A stretch of 7,324 nucleotides of DNA, taken from contig CAZQRT010000061.1 in the NCBI GenBank assembly GCA_964596105.1, positions 1 through 7,324 of the forward strand, given 5' to 3'. The stretch comes from CAJUOR01 sp964596105. Its GTDB lineage: Bacteria; Bacillota_I; Bacilli_A; Erysipelotrichales; Coprobacillaceae. The notes beneath the pieces were generated by a model. That model ran no database searches and had not been told where the DNA came from. It was given only the letters and a program-made list of their open reading frames with translations. Made by a program: the position numbers and the translations under genes. Below, in pieces: positions 1 to 6,843 of the stretch (position 1 is the first letter of the stretch; each line of letters begins with the position of its first letter).

Positions 1-455
1 TGCATGATCTCGTCATCGCCATTGACACCAGCGGTTCAACCGCTAAAGACTATGTGCAGGCTTTTTTACGGGAAACTTTTGATCTGCTGCTTAATCAGGA
101 AGCTTTTTTTGAGAAATTTCGCATCATCGTCATCCAGTGTGACGCCAAAATACAGGACGTTATCAAATTAACAAGCCAAAAAGATATCCGGGATTATCAA
201 AATCAGCTGGAAATCAAGGGCCTGGGCGGAACGGATTTCCGGCCTGTCTTTCAATACGTAGATGACCTCAAGAAAACAGATCCCGCTTTCCATCCCCAGG
301 GCCTGCTCTACTACACCGACGGTGACGGTATTTATCCCCGCCAGGCCCCTTCTTACAAGACCGCGTTTTTATTTTTAGACGCTTATCAATATGAGAAAGC
401 CCAGGTTCCGCCCTGGGCCATGAAGCAGCTGATCGTCAAGGAGGAACAGGCATGA
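1..455 (+). CDS. VWA-like (DUF2201-type) protein, C-terminal part, 5' end outside the window
   Basis: The frame is already open at the window edge (first full codon at base 3) and gives 150 residues to the TGA at 453-455. It starts just before a MIDAS-type motif, DTSGST at partial residues 8-13. It continues with LGGTDFRPVF (T77, D78) and TDGDG (105-109), the other metal-coordinating loops expected of a von Willebrand A fold. The ending VPPWAMKQLI is typical of the C-terminus of the DUF2201/VWA-like metallopeptidase family. In that family the N-terminal part carries a putative metallopeptidase-like domain, which would lie upstream of this window. Such proteins usually pair with a MoxR AAA+ ATPase in the cytoplasm, and the next gene is exactly that, overlapping by ATGA. 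The substrate is unknown. The GTG at 54 is an internal codon, not a start, because the MIDAS motif lies upstream of it. Confidence 0.85.
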   Translation, partial: HDLVIAIDTSGSTAKDYVQAFLRETFDLLLNQEAFFEKFRIIVIQCDAKIQDVIKLTSQKDIRDYQNQLEIKGLGGTDFRPVFQYVDDLKKTDPAFHPQGLLYYTDGDGIYPRQAPSYKTAFLFLDAYQYEKAQVPPWAMKQLIVKEEQA

Positions 456-1822
456 ATATCAGGCAAGCGAAAGAACAGATCATCCATACCCTGACCGCTT
501 ATCAAACCTGTGATGAATGGGGAGAGCCTCTGATTCCGGTGCCCAAGCAGCGGCCGGTTTTTCTGGTCGGGGCGCCGGGCATCGGCAAAACCTCGATCGT
601 GGAACAGGTCGCCAGGGAGATGGACATCGGTTTTGTCTCTTATGCCATGACCCATCATACCCGGCAAAGCGCGCTGGGGCTCCCCTACATCGTGGAGAAA
701 ACGTTCCAGGATCAGACTTATACGATAACCGAGTACACGATGTCTGAGATTATCGCGGCCTGTTATGAGGAGATGGAAAGAACAGGGAAAAATCAGGGTA
801 TTCTGTTTTTAGATGAGATCAACTGCGTCTCGGAAACGCTGACCCCGGCGATGCTGCAGTTTTTGCAGTTCAAAACGTTTGGCAGGCATCAGATACCAAA
901 GGGCTGGATGGTGGTGACGGCGGGCAATCCTGTCGAGTATAACCGTTCCGGTCATGAGTTTGATCTGGTCACATGGGACCGTTTAAAAAAGATCAGCATT
1001 GAACCCGATTATGAGGCCTGGAAACCTTATGCCCTCAACACTCATCTCCATCCCGCGATCATCGCTTATCTGGATCTCAAGCCGCAGCATTTCTATGTCG
1101 TCGAGACAACCATTGACGGCCAGGAGTTTGTCACGGCGAGAAGCTGGGATGATCTCGGTCAGATGATGAATTTGTATGAAAAGAATCATCTGGAAGTGAA
1201 TTTAGATCTGATCGCGCAGTATTTGCAGAAGGAGAGTATCGCTAAAGATTTTGCCAATTACTACGAGCTGTTTAAAAAATATGAGGAGAATTTTCAGCTT
1301 GATGAAATTTTCTCGGGTGCATACGATCAAGATTTTGTGGAAAAGTGTCAGAAGGCCCCGTTTGACGAGCGGCTGTCGCTGATCGCTTTGCTGATGAGCA
1401 AAATGACTGATAAACTCAGTGCGCTTTTAAAGAAAGAGCAGGCTTTGCAGGCTTTGATGAGGGATGCCGCCAAAAAGAATGTTCATGAGAAAAGGGATTC
1501 CTGGTATATGGCTTATTATAAAAAAATGCCCGAAACGAATGTTAAGGGCTATTTTCAGGATATCTTGAATGATTTAAGGAAAGAGAGTGACGAGTGTCAA
1601 AAGAGCCTGGATCATGTTTTCCATTTTCTCGAGGAGGCTTTTGGCGATGGTCAGGAGATGCTGATTTTTGTCTCGGAGCTGACGGTTCATGATGACTGCG
1701 CGCTCTATCTATACACTCATCCTAATCAAAGTTATGAAACGCACCGTCAGCGCCTGCTGTTTGCCGACCGCAGAGAAGAGCTTTTGGAAAAGATCGCCAG
1801 ACTGGATTTAGCGGAGCATTAA
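452..1822 (+). CDS. MoxR-like AAA+ ATPase
   Basis: This is a 456-residue ATPase. Walker A is GAPGIGKT at residues 40-47, Walker B is ILFLDE at 117-122, and a sensor-1-like Asn is in TAGNP (156-160). WDRLKK (175-180) supplies a likely arginine finger and TARSWDD (228-234) a likely sensor 2. These match the AAA_5/MoxR group, whose members remodel or load metal or cofactor into partner proteins together with VWA-domain proteins. The last 200 or so residues are mainly charged helices with no motif I recognise, probably an oligomerisation or partner-binding extension. AAGGAGG at 438-444 lies inside the end of the VWA gene, and the start ATG overlaps that gene's stop (ATGA), so translation is coupled. 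The 3' end overlaps the opposing LURP-one gene by 15 bases. The family call is secure; the client protein is unknown. Confidence 0.9.
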   Translation: MNIRQAKEQIIHTLTAYQTCDEWGEPLIPVPKQRPVFLVGAPGIGKTSIVEQVAREMDIGFVSYAMTHHTRQSALGLPYIVEKTFQDQTYTITEYTMSEIIAACYEEMERTGKNQGILFLDEINCVSETLTPAMLQFLQFKTFGRHQIPKGWMVVTAGNPVEYNRSGHEFDLVTWDRLKKISIEPDYEAWKPYALNTHLHPAIIAYLDLKPQHFYVVETTIDGQEFVTARSWDDLGQMMNLYEKNHLEVNLDLIAQYLQKESIAKDFANYYELFKKYEENFQLDEIFSGAYDQDFVEKCQKAPFDERLSLIALLMSKMTDKLSALLKKEQALQALMRDAAKKNVHEKRDSWYMAYYKKMPETNVKGYFQDILNDLRKESDECQKSLDHVFHFLEEAFGDGQEMLIFVSELTVHDDCALYLYTHPNQSYETHRQRLLFADRREELLEKIARLDLAEH

Positions 1823-2479
1823 TACATCGATGGCGATGGCAAACAGGACGGCTTTGCTTTTTTCCATAGGATCATAGGACATGACGTATTTGTCGACAAA
1901 GCCTTCTTTAAAGTTGAGGGCGCAGTCATAGAGGGTGGCGAGAAGATGATCATCCTCAAAGATCTGGAAGCGAAAACCGCGGTGGGTGATGCGGTAAGAG
2001 GCGGCGGAAACGCTCATGTTTAGGCCGTTTAAGGAAAGATACTTTTTGACCTGCGCGATTTTTTCCTGCTCAAGATAGATGGAGCATTTTTTGGTATCTT
2101 TTTCAATCACGGGTTTTCCCATACTCACCAGGTGTTCTTTGATCTTGCCAATTTTGTTGCCGTTCTCATCATAAAGGACGAGAATATCGCGGTTGGTCAG
2201 CGTGTCTTTAGCATCGGAGTGATACTGGACTACCCCGTTTTCATCGAAGATCTGATAGCTCGGTTTGTTCTCCAGCTCTTCTTCCTCAATGATGGTGCCG
2301 AGCACATTGGAAACACTGGTGGACTTCGTTTGAATAATGAAATAAGGCTCCTGAAGTTCCGCGATATAATCTGTGGCGGTTTTCTGTCCGACAGCCTGCC
2401 CCACTTTATCGAGTACCCCGTTAATATCCAGGGGTACTTTTTTCACAATCGCTCCGGCGATTTTGCGCTTGATGCTCAT
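1808..2479 (-). CDS. LURP-one-related (Tubby C-terminal-like fold) protein
   Basis: This 223-residue protein has no signal peptide or clear membrane segment. From about residue 45 it shows the strand pattern of LURP-one-related/YxjI-like proteins. Examples are EPYFIIQTKS, then YQIFDENGVVQYHS (75-88), then ILVLYDENGNKIGKIKE (99-115). The ending, YVMSYDPMEKSKAVLFAIAIDVL, matches the hydrophobic C-terminal helix preceded by a [YV]-x-[IM]-x-D-P strand that closes this fold. The fold is shared with Tubby and phospholipid scramblases; bacterial members have no firmly established function, and none is assigned here. ATG at 2479 is preceded by GGAGG (2487-2491) at good spacing. The gene begins 27 bases after the stop of the lipoprotein gene, so the two are probably co-transcribed. 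Its last codons overlap the end of the opposing ATPase gene. The family call rests on pattern recognition, not alignment. Confidence 0.65.
   Translation of the reverse strand: MSIKRKIAGAIVKKVPLDINGVLDKVGQAVGQKTATDYIAELQEPYFIIQTKSTSVSNVLGTIIEEEELENKPSYQIFDENGVVQYHSDAKDTLTNRDILVLYDENGNKIGKIKEHLVSMGKPVIEKDTKKCSIYLEQEKIAQVKKYLSLNGLNMSVSAASYRITHRGFRFQIFEDDHLLATLYDCALNFKEGFVDKYVMSYDPMEKSKAVLFAIAIDVLMLR
1839..1863 (+). terminator. weak candidate terminator for the VWA-ATPase operon
   Basis: GCAAA (1839-1843) can pair with TTTGC (1853-1857) around a 9-base loop, followed at once by six T (1858-1863), 17 bases after the ATPase stop. The stem is only 5 bp and lies inside the coding region of the opposing gene, so this is a plausible but weak rho-independent terminator. 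Confidence 0.35.
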
Positions 2480-2506
2480 GACTGATCCTCCATTTCAAAA
2501 CAAAGT

Positions 2507-4051
2507 TTACCCCTGTTCATCCGGTGGTGCCGGAGGCTCGCCCTGCGGAGGTTCCGGTCTATCGGCAGGAGGTTCGCCTTGGGGCGGTTCCTGGCCCGGT
2601 TCACCATCCGGAGGCTCCTGGCCCGGTTCACCGCCTGGCGCTTCCCCGCCTGGCGCGAACTGCATAGAGCCGTTATTTACCTGGGCGTCCTCAAAACTGG
2701 TAACGTCCGGGATCTCATCCGTATCGGCAGTCGTATTATAATTCACAACCGTGACCGTATAAGGGGATGTTCCCGAGACATAAACGGACCCGTCTGTCCC
2801 CTTGATCGTCACTTGATTGCCCTCAGTGTCTTTGATGCTGCCCGCGTTGTACAGGGTGGTCAGGACACTGTCACCGGTGACAATCCAGCTGGAATCAGCC
2901 CTGACGGTTAAGGTCGCGGTGCCTTCCCCGCCGGCCCCGGCGCAGCTTTCATCCTGGCGGAAAGCCCCTTGCAGGACGCTGCCTTCCGTCAGTTTAAAAT
3001 TCAAGTTGCTGACAGAATCCCAGATCACATCGCCGCTCATTTCCTGACTGATGGCCAGGAAGGTGCAGTCCGCGCCATTCGCGCCCACTGTACCCCAGCC
3101 GCGTTTATTCTGATTGCCGGTGCAGCGCAGGAAAAATTCCCCGTCGCCGGCATAAGTGATGTAGACATCTTTTAAGATAAAAGTGGAGGCGGTGTTGGTG
3201 GTATAGAACATTCCGCCATTTTCCGCTTTCAGCGTTCCTCCGGACATCTGGAAAGTGCTGTTGCCCACTGTAGCGTCCCCTGACATGCTCTGATAGAGGA
3301 TGATATTCCAGGTGCAGTCGTTTTCGTTAGAGTCCCCCATATTTCCGGACAGATCGCAGTCATAGAGGTAAAGGCTGTTTTTGCCCTCGATGCATACCGC
3401 TTCGGAGCTGTTGGCGGTCAGTTTCGCGTCTTTCGCGACAATGTTCGCGGTGCTGTAGACAGCGGGTGAACCAATGCCGTTTGAGGTATAATCCCCGCCG
3501 GTGATGACCATCAGCCCGCCGCCGCGGTCGGAGCGCACAGCAGCCGAGGATTCCCCTTGTGTCGATGCCGTGACTTGATCCGCGTACAAGGTGCCGCCGC
3601 CGGCGACATGAATGGCCCCGGAGGTGTCCTGACTGGTCGTGATGGTACTGGCGTTGATTTTGATCACCCCGTCACCGAGAGCGAACGCTCCCGTGCCGCC
3701 TTTGGCATCGGTGATGATACTGGCATTGTTGACGGTTACCGTGCCGCCTGACGCGAGTAAAGCGGCTCCGGTCCCGTAAAAGCTCGCGTCATCCCCGCCG
3801 GTGGAATCTTGAGATTCGCGCTGAATGGTGATATTGTCAAGAGATACCTCGCCGTCTGTCACAACGATGGCGTTTTCATCCTTTCCAGTGGAAACAAATG
3901 ACGCGCCATCCACGGATTCATTCCCGTTGTATGTGACAGTTTCCTCATAGGATTCTGATGGCTCGCTTATATTGTTGTCATTATTATTCCCGCATCCGGA
4001 AATGCCAAGCAGTACCGCAATAGAGAAAGCCAGTGCTTTACGTGTCCGCAT
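2507..4051 (-). CDS. surface lipoprotein with beta-helix-like carbohydrate-binding-type domain and Pro-rich tail
   Basis: Read from ATG 4051, the product is 514 residues. It begins MRTRKALAFSIAVLLGISGC, a signal peptide with the lipobox ISGC, so Cys20 is the likely lipidated residue and the protein should be anchored to the outer face of the membrane. A short Asn/Ser/Glu linker follows. Residues of roughly 45-440 are dense in Gly, Thr, Asn and Ser, with repeated short strands such as TVTVNNASI, GVIKINASTI and GTLYADQVTA. This is the look of a right-handed parallel beta-helix (pectin-lyase-like), as in proteins often labelled carbohydrate-binding-domain or adhesin-like in gut Firmicutes. The last 50 residues are a Pro/Gly/Glu/Gln tail with a 9-residue repeat (GEPGQEPP plus D or Q). 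No catalytic motif was recognised. The frame stays open to 4117, but those upstream codons overlap the promoter, so 4051 is preferred. The ligand is unknown. Confidence 0.8.
   Translation of the reverse strand: MRTRKALAFSIAVLLGISGCGNNNDNNISEPSESYEETVTYNGNESVDGASFVSTGKDENAIVVTDGEVSLDNITIQRESQDSTGGDDASFYGTGAALLASGGTVTVNNASIITDAKGGTGAFALGDGVIKINASTITTSQDTSGAIHVAGGGTLYADQVTASTQGESSAAVRSDRGGGLMVITGGDYTSNGIGSPAVYSTANIVAKDAKLTANSSEAVCIEGKNSLYLYDCDLSGNMGDSNENDCTWNIILYQSMSGDATVGNSTFQMSGGTLKAENGGMFYTTNTASTFILKDVYITYAGDGEFFLRCTGNQNKRGWGTVGANGADCTFLAISQEMSGDVIWDSVSNLNFKLTEGSVLQGAFRQDESCAGAGGEGTATLTVRADSSWIVTGDSVLTTLYNAGSIKDTEGNQVTIKGTDGSVYVSGTSPYTVTVVNYNTTADTDEIPDVTSFEDAQVNNGSMQFAPGGEAPGGEPGQEPPDGEPGQEPPQGEPPADRPEPPQGEPPAPPDEQG
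2589..2642. repeat. 27-bp tandem repeat in the lipoprotein tail
   Basis: TCCTGGCCCGGTTCACC occurs at 2589-2605 and again at 2616-2632, a 27-base period that encodes two 9-residue GEPGQEPP-type units. The flanking sequence is lower-quality variants of the same Pro/Gly/Glu coding. Copy number could vary between strains by slippage. Confidence 0.7.
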
Positions 4052-4076
4052 AATCCATCCCTTTCTTTCTGAGTCT

Positions 4077-4105
4077 ATCATACCGTATTTATGTTTTCTT
4101 GTCAC
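4077..4105 (-). promoter_or_regulatory. sigma-A-type promoter of the lipoprotein/LURP-one operon
   Basis: On the minus strand GTGACA (4105-4100) and TATGAT (4082-4077) are separated by exactly 17 bases; each hexamer differs from consensus at one position. Transcription would start near 4070, giving a leader of about 20 bases before ATG 4051. This excludes the in-frame upstream ATGs at 4117 and 4081. Confidence 0.75.
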
Positions 4106-4205
4106 GTCCCAGGGCATGAATTAAAGCCTCAACCTTTTATGGCGAATAAAGCGGGATATTGGACAGTATAGATGAGAAGCTTGTCTAGCCTTTTCCGGCA
4201 TTTTC

Positions 4206-4214
4206 TGATACACT
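4206..4214 (+). promoter_or_regulatory. possible extended -10 element for the gene at 4250
   Basis: TGATACACT resembles an extended -10 (TGn followed by TACACT), 35 bases before the ATG. No -35 hexamer sits at the right distance; TTGTCT at 4181-4186 leaves a 22-base spacer. This is a weak call made because the gene is divergent from its neighbour and must have its own promoter somewhere in 4052-4236. Confidence 0.3.
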
Positions 4215-4249
4215 AAAAGCAGAAATTTTCCCGCTGAGGAGGAAAAAGC

Positions 4250-4841
4250 ATGGGATTCGCTAAGAAAAAACACACCTTTGACGATATCGCTTCCGTTGTG
4301 ATTTTCGAAGAAAGCCAGCAGTACAAAAACAAAACCAGATGGGGCATGACTTTCGGGAACAAGGGATTTTTCGGACGGCGCTGTGATTGCTATGGATGGA
4401 GGGCAGGTTCCCACCGGTACGCTCATCACTTTCAGCGTCACTTATCAAAACGGGGAGCAAGAGATCATCAAAGAGCATGCCGGCACAGCGCGGTGCGACC
4501 GGCTTTTGCAGCTGGCCTTAGACTCAAATGCCGCTTTGCGGGATCCGTTTGTCCTTGGAAAGAACCAGCTCCCAGCCGGCTCCTATCTTGTCGGCAGAGA
4601 TATCCCGGCCGGCACCTTTGATTTCACCTGGGTTTTTGGCAGCGGCTCCGTCACGAAATATAAAAACGACCGTGACACGACACTCGGGGCCTGCAACTAT
4701 TTCCAGTACATGGGAAATCAGGAAGATTACCAGTACCGCCAGTGCCTGAACGTGGAATGCCTGGATGGGGAAAATCTTGTGGTGCAGGGAAATCTCGTGA
4801 TTCAGATATCCCGGGCGAAAAAACCACAGATTGACCTGTGA
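4250..4841 (+). pseudogene. frameshifted gene of unknown function with a VGxDIPAG-type motif
   Basis: AGGAGG (4237-4242) is 7 bases before ATG 4250, so this is a real start. The first 40 residues (MGFAKKKHTF to NKGF) read normally, but the frame then gives low-complexity Arg/Cys-rich sequence to a TGA at 4619-4621. The downstream frame, open from 4350, reads SDGAVIAMDGG and continues convincingly to TGA 4841. Dropping one T from the five at 4367-4371 joins both halves into about 196 residues (NKGFSDGAVIAMDGG at the junction). The C-terminal part contains LPAGSYLVGRDIPAGTFDF, a YxVGxDIPAGxY-type motif recurring in Firmicute proteins of unknown role. No signal peptide or membrane segment is seen. 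It may be a pseudogene, a phase-variable gene, a programmed +1 shift or a sequencing error. A gene caller may report only the fragment from GTG 4383 or ATG 4392, neither with a good ribosome binding site. Confidence 0.75.
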
Positions 4842-4875
4842 ATGCTTTTTTGTTACTACATCTGATATAAAAATC

Positions 4876-4900
4876 AAGGGTGCCTTTGGCACCCTTTTTT
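4876..4900 (+). terminator. strong rho-independent terminator, probably bidirectional
   Basis: AAGGGTGCC (4876-4884) pairs perfectly with GGCACCCTT (4888-4896) around a TTT loop, and T continues to 4900. It lies 34 bases after the stop at 4841. On the minus strand the stem is followed by TTGATTTTTAT, so it may also end the aldo/keto reductase transcript, which stops at 4908. Confidence 0.9.
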
Positions 4901-4907
4901 GTTGTCT

Positions 4908-5912
4908 TTATTTCTTTCCCCAGCTACTCATGCTTTCACCCTGAAACTCCACATGACCGCGCAGGCCCTTCACCGGGATGCTGTCAAGAGTGCTGTCCAG
5001 TCTCTCAAACTCTTCTTTGGAAAGTACGACATCACTGGCATGGAGATTCTCGAGAATTCTTCCCTTGTTTTTTGAGCCTGGAATCGGCACCACATTCGGA
5101 TATTTATACAACATCCAGGCCAGCGAAATCTGCGCCATCGTGGCATTCTTCTTCTCCGCGAACTCAGCGATGAGATCCAGCACCGGCTGATTTCCGTCAA
5201 TATTTTCCCTGGATAACTGCGGCACATGCTTTCGGACATCATCATGATGGGAAAAGTCCGTCTCCTTTGTTACCTTGCCGGAGAGCAGACCGCTGGCTAC
5301 CGGAGAAAACGGCACAAAACCGATATTATGGCTGATACAGTAAGGGATAACCTCTTCCTCGCTGGTGCGTTCCACCATGGAATAGATGTTCTGGATCGCG
5401 GACAGCGGTGTGACCTCCTGAGCCTTCGCGATGGTGTCAACATCCACCTGTGACAGCCCCCAGCCGCGGATCAGTCCCTCCTGGATGAGTTTTCCCATGC
5501 CCGCGGCGATATCCTCAACCGGAATGGCGCGGTCAACGCGGTGCAGATAATAAAGATCGACATAACCGGTCTGCAGCCTTTCCAAAGATGCCGTGAGGTG
5601 ATCCTTTAACATCTGATAGGTTCCTTTTTCCTGATTTTCCTTAACCACGGGGTGAAGTTTTGTGGCCAGCACGATATCCTGACGGAAATCCTTCACGGCT
5701 TTGCCGATGATCAGTTCGTTGTGACCGATGCCCTGCAGATTAGGGCTGTAAGCCTCCGCGGTATCAAAGAATGTACATCCTTCCTCATAGGCGGCGCGAA
5801 TCGCCTCAATGCTGCTTTGTTCATCGGGAATCTCGCCGTAGCCATGAGAAAGACCCATGCAGCCCATGCCCACTTCGGAGACAACTAAATGATTCAATAA
5901 TCTTTTTTTCAT
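4908..5912 (-). CDS. aldo/keto reductase
   Basis: This is a 334-residue NAD(P)H-dependent oxidoreductase of the aldo/keto reductase superfamily (cytoplasmic TIM barrel), full length for the group. The catalytic tetrad is visible as Asp50 and Tyr55 (FFDTAEAY), Lys85 (ATKLHP) and His124 (YYLHRVD). The cofactor-binding end is PIPGSKNKGRILENL (276-290), where the Ser/Lys/Arg set usually contacts the 2'-phosphate of NADPH. GWGLSQ (150-155) and PFSPVASGLLSGK (201-213) are further family signatures. The short beta-hairpin start and GCMGLSHGYG region resemble the subgroup that includes general aldehyde or ketone reductases; the substrate cannot be assigned. ATG 5912 has AGGAGG at 5918-5923. The gene sits just after the rpsI terminator with no convincing promoter between them, so it may depend on readthrough or a weak promoter. 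Confidence 0.93.
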   Translation of the reverse strand: MKKRLLNHLVVSEVGMGCMGLSHGYGEIPDEQSSIEAIRAAYEEGCTFFDTAEAYSPNLQGIGHNELIIGKAVKDFRQDIVLATKLHPVVKENQEKGTYQMLKDHLTASLERLQTGYVDLYYLHRVDRAIPVEDIAAGMGKLIQEGLIRGWGLSQVDVDTIAKAQEVTPLSAIQNIYSMVERTSEEEVIPYCISHNIGFVPFSPVASGLLSGKVTKETDFSHHDDVRKHVPQLSRENIDGNQPVLDLIAEFAEKKNATMAQISLAWMLYKYPNVVPIPGSKNKGRILENLHASDVVLSKEEFERLDSTLDSIPVKGLRGHVEFQGESMSSWGKK

Positions 5913-5944
5913 ACTTTCCTCCTGAATTCGTTTTTTTTGTATAT

Positions 5945-5976
5945 AAAAAAGAGCCAGGCAATACCTGAACCCTCTT
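5945..5976 (-). terminator. rho-independent terminator after rpsI
   Basis: On the minus strand, AAGAG and TCAGG on the left arm pair with CCTGG and CTCTT on the right arm, with a 3-base bulge on one side and a 5-base loop. T continues through positions 5950-5945. It begins 14 bases after the rpsI stop. The stem is imperfect, so some readthrough into the aldo/keto reductase gene is possible. Confidence 0.7.
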
Positions 5977-5989
5977 CTTGGCGTAAAAA

Positions 5990-6379
5990 TTAACGTTTTG
6001 AGAACTGCGGTGCGCGTCTCGCTTTTTTCAGACCGTACTTCTTACGTTCTTTCACCCGCGCGTCCCGCGTCAAAAGTCCGGCCGCTTTCAAAGTCGGACG
6101 ATACTCGCCGGCTTCACACAAAGCCCGCGCGATACCGTGACGGATCGCTCCGGCCTGGCCGCTGAAACCGCCGCCGTTGACATTTACGCTGACATCAAAT
6201 CTTGATGTGGTGCTTGTCAATTCTAATGGCTGATGAATCATCATCAACAACACTTGTGACGCGAAATAGTCCTTGGCATCTTTGCCGTTGACCGTGAAAT
6301 TTCCCGTGCCCGGTGTCAAAATGACCCGCGCCACCGAAGATTTTCTGCGTCCGGTTCCTCTGTACTGTACGACTGCCAT
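5990..6379 (-). CDS. rpsI: 30S ribosomal protein S9
   Basis: This 129-residue small-subunit protein begins MAVVQYRGTGRRKSSVARV, a standard S9 start. It carries the family signature GGGFSGQAGAIRHGIARAL (69-87) and ends in the basic tail RRAPQFSKR, whose last residues reach the P-site tRNA in the ribosome. Length is as expected. The frame also offers GTG at 6385, but AAGGAGG at 6387-6393 is only 1 base from that codon and 7 bases from ATG 6379, so ATG 6379 is the start. The Shine-Dalgarno overlaps the stop codon of rplM, so the two are coupled in the usual L13-S9 operon. Confidence 0.98.
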   Translation of the reverse strand: MAVVQYRGTGRRKSSVARVILTPGTGNFTVNGKDAKDYFASQVLLMMIHQPLELTSTTSRFDVSVNVNGGGFSGQAGAIRHGIARALCEAGEYRPTLKAAGLLTRDARVKERKKYGLKKARRAPQFSKR

Positions 6380-6386
6380 CGTCACT

Positions 6387-6393
6387 CCTCCTT
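6387..6393 (-). promoter_or_regulatory. rpsI ribosome binding site overlapping the rplM stop
   Basis: AAGGAGG on the minus strand shares its two A bases with the TAA of rplM (6394-6392). Ribosomes finishing L13 will sit on this site, which favours matched L13 and S9 synthesis. It also decides the rpsI start in favour of ATG 6379. Confidence 0.85.
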
Positions 6394-6826
6394 ATTTCAA
6401 AACCAAAACTTCCGGCTTTTGCGCCGCGTGCGGGTGCTGATCACCGGCATAAACAAACAGCTTCATGCCCTGTTTTCTGCCTAAGGTGTTATGCGGCAGC
6501 ATGCCTTTCACGGCTGCTTCCACAAAACCTGTCGGGTTGCTTTCCAGAAACTGCCGCGCAGTTTTCTGTTTCAAATGTCCGAGATAACCGGTGTGATGAT
6601 AATAGATCACCTTGTCCAGTTTCTTTCCCGTCATGACAACCTTGTCGGCATTAATGATGATCACATAATCGCCCGTATCGACATGCGGAGTGTAGGTTGG
6701 CTTGTGTTTGCCGCGCAGAATCGTCGCCACCTGAGTCGCCAAACGACCCAGCGTGCATCCGGTCGCGTCAACGACGTACCATTTCCGTTCAATTGTTGCT
6801 TCATTCGCCATTGTTGTTTGACGCAT
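6392..6826 (-). CDS. rplM: 50S ribosomal protein L13
   Basis: This 144-residue large-subunit protein begins MRQTTMANEATIERKWYVVDA, as in Firmicute L13 proteins. It carries the conserved stretches GRLATQVATILRGKHKPTYTPH (27-48), YVIIINADKVVMTGKK (54-69), and the L13 signature region VKGMLPHNTLGRKQ (106-119) followed by LFVYAGDQHPH. L13 is an early-assembly 23S rRNA binder. The frame is open further upstream to 6883, but AGGAGG at 6835-6840 is 8 bases from ATG 6826. The upstream codons also coincide with leader hairpins and almost reach the promoter, so 6826 is the start. It is the first gene of the rplM-rpsI operon. Confidence 0.98.
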   Translation of the reverse strand: MRQTTMANEATIERKWYVVDATGCTLGRLATQVATILRGKHKPTYTPHVDTGDYVIIINADKVVMTGKKLDKVIYYHHTGYLGHLKQKTARQFLESNPTGFVEAAVKGMLPHNTLGRKQGMKLFVYAGDQHPHAAQKPEVLVLK

Positions 6827-6843
6827 ACAAATTTCCTCCTGAT

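Noticed and set aside
2132..2741. Overlapping plus-strand open frames opposite the LURP-one and lipoprotein genes
   Set aside because: They are antisense to well-supported genes, lack ribosome binding sites, and their Gly/Ser/Pro bias is explained by the repeat tail read on the other strand.
4121..4441. 106-residue open frame on the minus strand between the lipoprotein gene and the frameshifted gene
   Set aside because: It lies antisense to the real start and ribosome binding site at 4237-4250, has no Shine-Dalgarno of its own and shows no recognisable domain.
4524..4892. 122-residue minus-strand open frame opposite the frameshifted gene
   Set aside because: It begins inside the terminator hairpin, has no ribosome binding site and is explained as the complement of the real coding sequence.
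6380..6385. GTG start for rpsI two codons upstream
   Set aside because: The Shine-Dalgarno is only 1 base from this GTG but 7 bases from ATG 6379, and S9 proteins begin at the equivalent of that ATG.
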